Below are positions 34,736 through 41,219 of a stretch of DNA of 64,000 nt, piece after piece. Position 1 is the first letter of the stretch, and each line of letters begins with the position of its first letter. Made by a program: the position numbers and the translations under genes. This DNA is from Sinomonas susongensis (GTDB lineage Bacteria; Actinomycetota; Actinomycetes; Actinomycetales; Micrococcaceae), in the NCBI RefSeq assembly GCF_005877005.1, contig NZ_SSNH01000008.1, positions 124,001 to 188,000 on the forward strand, in the 5' to 3' direction. The notes under the pieces were generated by a model. The model ran no database searches and was not told the DNA's origin. It was given only the letters and a program-made list of their open reading frames with translations.

Positions 34736-36772
34736 TCAGCCTGCGACGCGCACGACGGCGACTCCCCCAGCGGGCACCCTCAGTTCGCCTTCCGTCGCAC
34801 TCCCCGAGACCAGCTCGACGCCGTCGACGGGCAAGCGGGCGTCCTCTGTGCCGTGGTTGATCGCGAATACCCACGACCCCTCCTCCGACGCTCGCGTGAC
34901 GACCTCGAGGTCAGGATGCTCGGCGGCATGCCGCGGCGGCTCGATTCCGGCGTCAGCCAGGACGCGGGGGAGGAGCCCTGCTAGCGCCTCGGCGTCCGGA
35001 GTGGTGCCGACGTAGTACGCGTGGCCCCGTCCGGCGGCGTTCCGCGTGACGGCAGGGGAGCCCGCCGTCGGGCCCGCCTCGTAGCGGGAGACGGCCTCCG
35101 CCGTCGTCGTCCGCCCGAGCTCGCTCCAGCGCTCGCCCGAACCCTCGGTGAGCGGCACGGTTTCGGCGGCGTGGAGCGGGAAGAACTCCTCGATTTCGAT
35201 GCCCAGGAGCTCTCTGAAGGCGCCCGGGTAGCCGCCGCCGTTCAGCGGATCCATGATGATGCGGTCGTGTTCGTCGACAATGCCCGAGAAGTACGTCAGA
35301 ACGAGAGTGCCACCGCCCTCGACGTAACGCCGGAGGTTCGCGGCGCCGTCGTCCGTGACGAGGTAGAGCATCGGCGCGACGACGAGCGGGTAGGCGGAGA
35401 GGTCGTCCGTGCTCTGGCGGACGTCGGTCGTGATTCCGGCGCGGAAGAGGGCATCGTGCCACTCCCGGAGCTCGCGTACAGGCTGGGCTTCCATGCTCGG
35501 ATGCGAATCCAGCTCTGCCGCCCACCGCGCATCCGTGTCGAACAGGAGCGCCGCGTCGGCCACGACCCTAGAGCCGGCCACTTCCGAGGCCTTCTCGAGG
35601 GCCGCCCCGAGCTCGACGACCTCGCGCCACACCTTCGTGTCCCGCCCGGCATGCGGAACCATGCCCGAGTGGAATTTCTCCGCTCCCGCCCTGGAAGCAC
35701 GCCACTGGAAGAAGAGGATTCCGTCCGCACCTCGGGCGAGGTGCTGGAACGAGTTCCGCAGCATCTGCCCGGGGCTCTTCGCGATGTTCCGGGGCTGCCA
35801 GTTCACCGCCGAGGTGGAGTGCTCCATCAGCAGCCAGGGCTTGGTCTGGGCCCAGCCGCGGGTGAGGTCCGCGACGAGTGCGAGGTCCTGATGATTCCGG
35901 GGATCTTCGGCGATGAGGTAATGGTCGTTCGAGACGATGTCCATGCGCGGCGCCCAGCGCCAGTAGTCGACGGGGCGAGCGAGGCCCATGTTCGTGCCCA
36001 TGAAATTCGTGGTGACCGGCTTGTCCGAGTGGGCCCGGATGATGTCGGCCTCTGCCTCGAAGCACTCGAGGAGCGAATCCGAGGAGAAGCGCGCGAAGTC
36101 GAGCTGCTGGCTGGGATTGACCCAGGTTCCGGAGCGCCGAGGAGGCATGATTTCCGACCAGTCGTAGTAATGCTGCGACCAGAAGGCGGTTCCCCAGGCC
36201 TCGTTCAGGGCGTCGATCGTGCCGTACCGGGCACGGAGCCATTCCCGGAAGCCGCGTTCCGCGTGCGGGCCGAAATCGGGCTGGTTGTGGCAGCCGTACT
36301 CGTTGTGGATGTGCCACATCGCCAGCGCCGGGTGCTGGGAATAGCGTTCCGCAATGGCGGTGGTGAGGGCAGCCGCGGCGCGACGGTAGTCCGGGGAGCA
36401 CGCCGCGAACGCCTGGCGAGAGCCATGGGTCTGGCGGACGCCGTTCTCGTCGACAGGAGCGGAGTCAGGGTACTTCACGGTGAACCACGGCGGGGGAGAG
36501 GCGCTCGCGTTGGCGAGGTCGACGGCGATCCCATTGGCATGAAGAAGATCCATGACCTCGTCCAGCCAGCCGAATTCGTACCGTCCTTCCTCGGGTTCGA
36601 GGAGGGCCCAGCTGAAGATGCCGACACTCACGAGGTTGACGCCGGCTTCTCGCATGAGTTCGACGTCGTGCTTCCACACCTCCCTGGACCACTGCTCAGG
36701 GTTGTAGTCCGCGCCGAACGCGATGCGGGGAGTTCCGTTGCCGAGGCGACGGGTGAGGTCGTTGAGGTCCAT
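34736..36772 (-). CDS. Beta-galactosidase, glycoside hydrolase family 42
   Basis: 678 aa. The GH42 catalytic acid is Glu158 in AMWHIHNEYG; the nucleophile is the Glu in LLMEHSTSAVNW. Other GH42 landmarks: FGADYNPEQW, SVGIFSWALLEPEEG, NFMGTNMGLARPVDYW and the trimerisation domain (YFSGIVDEHDR, GGGYPGAFRELLGIE). No signal peptide, so it cleaves imported galactosides inside the cell. ATG at 36772 agrees with the family N-terminus. It lies upstream of the importer operon in the same orientation, behind its own CGAAA/TTTCG palindrome. Confidence 0.94.
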   Translation of the reverse strand: MDLNDLTRRLGNGTPRIAFGADYNPEQWSREVWKHDVELMREAGVNLVSVGIFSWALLEPEEGRYEFGWLDEVMDLLHANGIAVDLANASASPPPWFTVKYPDSAPVDENGVRQTHGSRQAFAACSPDYRRAAAALTTAIAERYSQHPALAMWHIHNEYGCHNQPDFGPHAERGFREWLRARYGTIDALNEAWGTAFWSQHYYDWSEIMPPRRSGTWVNPSQQLDFARFSSDSLLECFEAEADIIRAHSDKPVTTNFMGTNMGLARPVDYWRWAPRMDIVSNDHYLIAEDPRNHQDLALVADLTRGWAQTKPWLLMEHSTSAVNWQPRNIAKSPGQMLRNSFQHLARGADGILFFQWRASRAGAEKFHSGMVPHAGRDTKVWREVVELGAALEKASEVAGSRVVADAALLFDTDARWAAELDSHPSMEAQPVRELREWHDALFRAGITTDVRQSTDDLSAYPLVVAPMLYLVTDDGAANLRRYVEGGGTLVLTYFSGIVDEHDRIIMDPLNGGGYPGAFRELLGIEIEEFFPLHAAETVPLTEGSGERWSELGRTTTAEAVSRYEAGPTAGSPAVTRNAAGRGHAYYVGTTPDAEALAGLLPRVLADAGIEPPRHAAEHPDLEVVTRASEEGSWVFAINHGTEDARLPVDGVELVSGSATEGELRVPAGGVAVVRVAG

Positions 36773-36880
36773 GGCGGTTCCTCTGCAGTGAGGTGACAGG
36801 TTTCCGGGGGCCGTCTCGAGACGGGATGGCCGTCGTCCCAGCCTAGGCATTCCTCACAAAAACGTACAGAAGATACCAAA

Positions 36881-36896
36881 ACCGAAATTTTTCGGT
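36881..36896. promoter_or_regulatory. Operator candidate upstream of the beta-galactosidase gene
   Basis: ACCGAAA and TTTCGGT are perfect 7-bp arms around TT. The core resembles the palindrome at 34667-34687. The surrounding 36850-36900 is AT-rich and probably contains the promoter. Confidence 0.5.
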
Positions 36897-36934
36897 CCTG
36901 CAGGCGCGGCTTGCTTCCGGCCCGCAGCGCGCGA

Positions 36935-37672
36935 CTAGCGCTCTCGGCTGACCCGATCAGCCCGCTTCAGCAGGACGAGCGCAAGAGTGATTCCTGCTGC
37001 AGCCCACAGGACGGAACCGCTCGCCGTGAAGGCGTTGACGTCTCGGAGCGCGGCGACCTGATAGGTCAGAGGTTTGGCTGAGGCGAGGTACCTGAGGAAG
37101 CCCGAAGTGCCGTCGATGGGATAGAAGAGGGGCGCCGTGAAGACGACAGGGAGGGACGTTACGGTCACCAGGAAATCGCGCGTCGCGTAGGACTGCACTT
37201 TGCCGCCCACGGCCGCGCCGACCCCGGTCCAGCCGATCATGAGCAGCAGGCCGAAGGCGCCGGAGACGGCCATGCGGGAAAGGCTGGGCGCGTCGGCGCC
37301 GAAGACGAGGAGCGCGCAGCCTGCGAGCAGAACGAATTGTCCGAGGAAGACCGCCCCGCCGTAGAGGACGATGCTGAGGAGGTATCCTCGTGCACTTCCT
37401 CCTTGGAGCGTGTAGATGGCAAAGACTCCCCACTTTCGGTCATTGGCCACATCGCTCATCGCTGAAGTCGAAGCCCGGAATGCCAACAGGCACGTAAGTC
37501 CGGTGAGGGCGAACCCGCCGTACCCGTCGGTCGATTCGCTCAGGTGTGAGCGCAGCCCAGCGGTGAGGAAGAGGAGATACGCGACGGGCTCGATGAATCG
37601 CCCGAGATACGAGGTCCGCCAGTTCCACAGGGACGCGAAGTGGTACTTCGTGAGGACGAGCGGGCGCATCAC
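36935..37672 (-). CDS. ABC-2-type transporter permease of the RiPP-like operon
   Basis: 245 aa with about six hydrophobic segments (YLGRFIEPVAYLLFLTAGL, ALTGLTCLLAFRAS, VFLGQFVLLAGCALLVFG, GLLLMIGWTGVGAAVGG, VVFTAPLFYPI, ASGSVLWAAAGITLALVLL). It is the membrane half of an ABC-2 exporter whose ATPase gene overlaps it by 4 bp. As last gene of an operon with a short peptide gene and modification enzymes, it most likely exports or gives immunity to the product (inference). Confidence 0.85.
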   Translation of the reverse strand: MMRPLVLTKYHFASLWNWRTSYLGRFIEPVAYLLFLTAGLRSHLSESTDGYGGFALTGLTCLLAFRASTSAMSDVANDRKWGVFAIYTLQGGSARGYLLSIVLYGGAVFLGQFVLLAGCALLVFGADAPSLSRMAVSGAFGLLLMIGWTGVGAAVGGKVQSYATRDFLVTVTSLPVVFTAPLFYPIDGTSGFLRYLASAKPLTYQVAALRDVNAFTASGSVLWAAAGITLALVLLKRADRVSRER

Positions 37673-38385
37673 GGGCTCTCCTGGCGAATATGCATATAGG
37701 CCTCCCAGAGGTCGTCGGTTCTTGCCTTTCCCGAAAGCAGAAACTCCTCGACCGGGAGGTCGGCGAGCACTTGCCCCTCAGCCAAGGCAATGACTCTGGT
37801 GCAGTGCTTGCTGAATCTCGAGGTTTCATGGGTGCTGATGATGGCGGATGCCCCGTCTGCGCGTCGAGCGGCGAGATGCCCGAACACCTTGGACATCCCT
37901 TCTGGGTCAAGGCCGGTCGTCGGCTCGTCCAGAATCATGAGCCGGGGGTCTCCCGCCATAGCGCGCCCTATCTGAGTCCTCCGCAATTCCCCGCCGGAGA
38001 GCGTCTCGGCGGTCCGCGCGAGGAGGCTCTCGAGCCCGAGGGATGCGGCTATCTCCTCGACGGCGCCTGCAGTCCTTCGTCGCCCCGGCTTGCGAAGCTC
38101 TACGCCGAGGGCGATGTTCTGCCGCACAGTGAGCGACCAGTCGACAATCTCCCGTTGGGGACACCAGCCGATGTCCTGGCGGGCGACATTCAGCTCGACT
38201 GATCCTCTTGTCGGGCGTGAGAGTCCGCCGAGGAGGTCGAAGAGAGTCGATTTGCCGGCTCCGTTGTGGCCGACGACGGCGATCACCTCTCCGGGTCCGA
38301 TCGCAAGGGAGACGTCGGCAACCGCCGGTGCGATCCCCTTCCGGTACTCCTTGGTGAGGCCTGTTGCGGTGATGAGCCAACTCAT
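37669..38385 (-). CDS. ABC transporter ATP-binding protein of the RiPP-like operon
   Basis: 238 aa. Walker A GHNGAGKST, signature LSGGELRR, Walker B LMILDEPTTGLD and a switch His in STHETSR define a stand-alone ABC ATPase of the drug/antibiotic ABC-2 group. It pairs with the overlapping permease gene and overlaps the upstream kinase-like gene by 4 bp. GC content rises back toward the genome level from here. Confidence 0.92.
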   Translation of the reverse strand: MSWLITATGLTKEYRKGIAPAVADVSLAIGPGEVIAVVGHNGAGKSTLFDLLGGLSRPTRGSVELNVARQDIGWCPQREIVDWSLTVRQNIALGVELRKPGRRRTAGAVEEIAASLGLESLLARTAETLSGGELRRTQIGRAMAGDPRLMILDEPTTGLDPEGMSKVFGHLAARRADGASAIISTHETSRFSKHCTRVIALAEGQVLADLPVEEFLLSGKARTDDLWEAYMHIRQESP

Positions 38386-39266
38386 AAGGTTTCCACGCCC
38401 TCGCTGATCGCTGCTGCGCGTTCGGCGGGCGACGTCTGAGTGCCGCAGTGGATTTCGAGAGCCGTTTCTGGCAGGCAGGTTTCAATAGCCTCATTCGAGG
38501 CCCGTGTAAACCATCCTAGATTGGGTCGACCGATCTCCATGATCTCGACCGTCGGGTTCTGCGAAGCCTTGAGGACGATCAGTTTACTGATAGGGCCACC
38601 CGCGGAATTGTGCCTTCCGAGTATTGCCTCCGGCCGAACAAGAGCGACTAGCCCAGTGTCGCGAGAGACCGTCAGCCTATAGTCAAGCGCGTCGAGAGTC
38701 GGAATGATTATGTCTAAGCTTCTGTGTCGGAAACCGATCGGGACTTGATATGTCAAGCAGGACTGCGTTCTGGTGTCCATAACGATTATGCTGTCTGAAA
38801 CAAGTTGCGCTCCATGCTCTTGGCACAAGGCGAGCACCAGTGAAGTTTTCCCTATGTAATGGGGGCCCACGATCGCTGCAATCCGACCGTCTGTGAGACG
38901 GACGGCGGCCCCGGAGTAGATCGCTAATCGTTCACGCAGGCGACTGGTGGCGAATGGGGGAAGCGGTGATGGAACCCCCGACCACTCTTGAAACGTGTGC
39001 CCGATAGAGAAAACAGACGCATGATGGTCCACGAGCTCTATAGACTTTTCCAGCCGGTCATTCGCAAGTGTGCTGGCGAAAAAGCCCCGCGATGGCCATC
39101 CGTTGCAGCGGAGCCGTAGGGATACATCGGGGGTACCGCATTCCGCGGATACGAAGCTCCCGTAGAAGAATTTCAAATCCTCTATGTCGCTTGGGTGGCA
39201 CAGGGCACGCACCTTAACACCCCAGAAATCCAAAAAGAATTCCGCCTCTCCGTGTTCACGTTCCAT
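38382..39266 (-). CDS. HPr-kinase-like P-loop protein 2 of the RiPP-like operon
   Basis: 294 aa. A variant N-terminal domain (FFLDFWGVKVRALCHPSD) is followed by an HprK-type P-loop (IAAIVGPHYIGKTSLVLALCQEHGAQLVSDSIIVMDTRT, P-loop core GPHYIGKTS). The Ser-Asp after the P-loop (LVSDSI) matches the second acidic motif of HPr kinase-like proteins. Such enzymes occur in some RiPP clusters and in lasso peptide clusters phosphorylate the peptide; phosphorylation here is inferred. Paralogue of the next gene upstream, with which it shares DFWG near the start. Lower GC than its surroundings. Confidence 0.8.
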   Translation of the reverse strand: MEREHGEAEFFLDFWGVKVRALCHPSDIEDLKFFYGSFVSAECGTPDVSLRLRCNGWPSRGFFASTLANDRLEKSIELVDHHASVFSIGHTFQEWSGVPSPLPPFATSRLRERLAIYSGAAVRLTDGRIAAIVGPHYIGKTSLVLALCQEHGAQLVSDSIIVMDTRTQSCLTYQVPIGFRHRSLDIIIPTLDALDYRLTVSRDTGLVALVRPEAILGRHNSAGGPISKLIVLKASQNPTVEIMEIGRPNLGWFTRASNEAIETCLPETALEIHCGTQTSPAERAAAISEGVETL

Positions 39267-40059
39267 TCGCCAACTCCTCGATTGCTTTCACGGCGCGGTC
39301 GAGGTCTCGATCTATATTCAGGCATAGATGGAGATGCCTACTCAACGTTCGTTTCGCCCTGAACGTCTCATTAGTGGGTACTAAGGTCACGGTCCACGTC
39401 CAATCTGACGACATGGGCCCCAAGCTGAGGCCAAGCGCTCGCGGGTGGACTGCGCGGGTTATGCCTGTAGGCGTTGCAAAGCGCGGTGCCTCGGGAAACG
39501 AGGATGTGGCTAGTCCCAATATTTCAGCAGAGTTGGCTCTTAGCCCGATTGGACGGGTGAAGCGTAGGATTCTATTTTCCTCTGAAACAGGAATGATGTC
39601 GTCGCTCATAAAGGCCCAAGAACGCCGCAATAGGGCGAGGAGCAAGGTTGATTTTCCAGCCGTCGAAGGGCCATGCAGTACCACTGCCCGCTGCGGGTCC
39701 GTGGGATGTACGGCTGCAGCGCCATGGATCGTCCGTACCCTACTTCTCAAAGGAAGCAGGGCAAGGGGTGGGATTGGCGTAGGGGCATTCATTGTATCGT
39801 CGCCTTCGATCGTCCATTCTCGCCCAGTCCCGTGTTCGATAAGGTGAATTTCACGTTCATCTGGTTCGCTTTGGAAGAAGGAACGTTCTCTGCTGCGAAA
39901 TTCCACGCTCACATCAGGAAATGCGACGGTCTGCGACAAGTGATCACCGAAGTAATACGCTATATGAGTAAAGTCCGCCTGGTTGTGGACTGCGACGCGG
40001 ACCGTGGCACCCCAGAAGTCGAGCCAGAGCATTTTCGGCCTACTTGCTTCTGGAGCCAT
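39256..40059 (-). CDS. HPr-kinase-like P-loop protein 1 of the RiPP-like operon
   Basis: 267 aa. It begins LWLDFWGATVRVAVHNQAD, close in form to its paralogue, and has P-loop GPSTAGKSTLLLALLRR, then AFMSDDIIPV (the SDD motif of HprK-like kinases) and FTRPIGLR. Two such paralogues side by side are unusual; they could act as a heterodimer or on two sites. The 3' end overlaps the start of paralogue 2 by 11 bp, its 5' end overlaps the methyltransferase by 20 bp. Start at 40059 has no good Shine-Dalgarno sequence, in line with translational coupling. Confidence 0.8.
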   Translation of the reverse strand: MAPEASRPKMLWLDFWGATVRVAVHNQADFTHIAYYFGDHLSQTVAFPDVSVEFRSRERSFFQSEPDEREIHLIEHGTGREWTIEGDDTMNAPTPIPPLALLPLRSRVRTIHGAAAVHPTDPQRAVVLHGPSTAGKSTLLLALLRRSWAFMSDDIIPVSEENRILRFTRPIGLRANSAEILGLATSSFPEAPRFATPTGITRAVHPRALGLSLGPMSSDWTWTVTLVPTNETFRAKRTLSRHLHLCLNIDRDLDRAVKAIEELANGT

Positions 40060-40804
40060 GGACCAGCAGGGTTGTTCCCGAGTGGACGGATGAGGTCATC
40101 GTCTGGATATCCCTGATTGACGAAGAAACGATCTGGGGAGCCATGTCGGAACGATAGGAAGAGAAGATCAAATCACAACGCCGTTCTGGCGGGAACGTCC
40201 GTGCTAGCAGATCATATAATGGAGACAACCATTCAAGTTTACGGTCGCGAACTTCGATTCGCTCGCTGTTGAGGTGACCGACCTGAGACAATATCAGTGG
40301 GAAGGTGGGGTCCAGGCGGGGGGTCGTCCTGAGAAACCAGTTTGCTTCGTAAATTTGTGCACCAAAGTCAAATCTGTACCCGAGATCGCAGATGAGTTGG
40401 TCAAGAAAAGAAGTGGCTGCCACGGCCTTGACTCGAAGGCCAGGGGTGTCGAGAAGCATCCAAGAGGTATCGACCAAAAATAGGGGATGGCCGTAGTTTA
40501 AGAAACAGGTGTGTCCTAGGACCAGGTTATCGATAGCAGTCTGGGCGACCTGGTCGGCCAATGCGCCGTAGATTTCCGCTGGATCTGTTCCCGAGAAATA
40601 AATTGTGGACAGGTCTTCAACTCGTCCGTGGCAAATCTCCCTGAGTTCTTTGTCGAATGCGGTGAGGTGAAGGACGACGGCCGCATTCCGCAGGATGGCA
40701 TCTGCTTCGACACTTCGTTGGTCGAATCCTCCGATGCCAAGGCCGAGCAGGTAAAGGTCGGCCTTGGCATCGGGGACCCGAAGATCATCGCGTACCTTCC
40801 GCAA
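40040..40804 (-). CDS. Tetrapyrrole-methylase-fold SAM methyltransferase, borosin-type candidate
   Basis: 254 aa. An N-terminal LYLLGLGIGGFD loop, NYGHPLF (YGHP replaces the SGDP-type motif of porphyrin methylases) and the later ATSFLDQLICDLGYRFD followed by GAQIYEANWFL resemble the alpha-N-methyltransferases of split borosin RiPPs, which have YGHPG and a GHQSFEAS-type segment. They methylate backbone amides of a short peptide. TTG start at 40804 has GGAGG four bases upstream. A 44-codon gene lies just upstream. GC is low: 26 of 60 bases at 40201-40260. A cofactor-pathway methylase is unlikely without other such genes nearby. Confidence 0.75.
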   Translation of the reverse strand: MRKVRDDLRVPDAKADLYLLGLGIGGFDQRSVEADAILRNAAVVLHLTAFDKELREICHGRVEDLSTIYFSGTDPAEIYGALADQVAQTAIDNLVLGHTCFLNYGHPLFLVDTSWMLLDTPGLRVKAVAATSFLDQLICDLGYRFDFGAQIYEANWFLRTTPRLDPTFPLILSQVGHLNSERIEVRDRKLEWLSPLYDLLARTFPPERRCDLIFSSYRSDMAPQIVSSSIRDIQTMTSSVHSGTTLLVHGSRSK

Positions 40805-40834
40805 TTTTCCTCCGGCAGCTAAGAGTGAGTATGG

Positions 40835-40969
40835 TCACATGAATTGGCGGTGACCTCCACTAGCTGTGAATGTCTCCTCGATCGTCGGGATGTAGGTGGG
40901 AATGACGGTGAGCTCTTCAGCGGACTCGAGGTCCGCCTCGACGGAGTCAACGCTCTGGATCTCAAGCAT
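40835..40969 (-). CDS. 44-residue RiPP precursor candidate
   Basis: 44 aa, too short for most gene callers. It opens MLEIQSVDSVEADLESAEE, an acidic leader-like half, and closes with LTVIPTYIPTIEETF and TASGGHRQFM. The hydrophobic stretch VIPTYIPTI is a plausible core for backbone N-methylation, with Thr and Tyr as possible phosphorylation sites. Shine-Dalgarno GAAAGGAC precedes the ATG and a promoter lies about 70-100 bp upstream. It is first in the operon, 30 bp ahead of the methyltransferase gene. There is no RRE/PqqD protein or dedicated protease nearby. Confidence 0.7.
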   Translation of the reverse strand: MLEIQSVDSVEADLESAEELTVIPTYIPTIEETFTASGGHRQFM

Positions 40970-41037
40970 GTCTGTCCTTTCGATGTGTGCCTATTCCGAC
41001 CTGGCGGCCGTTGAGGACCTGAGGTAAGCCCCCATTC

Positions 41038-41066
41038 AGTGAAGATTCAAAAAAGCTAACTGTCAA
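41038..41066 (-). promoter_or_regulatory. Promoter candidate of the RiPP-like operon
   Basis: On the minus strand TTGACA (41066-41061) and TTCACT (41043-41038) are 17 bp apart, with an AT-rich spacer containing a T run. The 250-bp gap 40970-41219 between this operon and the alpha-galactosidase gene holds nothing else I can identify. Confidence 0.5.
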
Positions 41067-41219
41067 CCCATCTGTGCGTCTGGAGCACCATGGCACGTCG
41101 TCTTGCCTTCTGAGTCCTGAGGATGCCTGACTCGCGAGCGGCCGGCAGCCCGGAAGGCCCGTCACATTCGAGCGTCGAGGAGCGGCACTGAAGTGACACC
41201 CGCTCCCGGGAAGCACAAG

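Noticed and set aside
36935-40969. Lasso peptide cluster, because of HprK-like kinases and an ABC exporter
   Set aside because: No asparagine-synthetase-like cyclase, no B1/B2 proteins and no typical lasso precursor; a tetrapyrrole-methylase-type enzyme is present instead.
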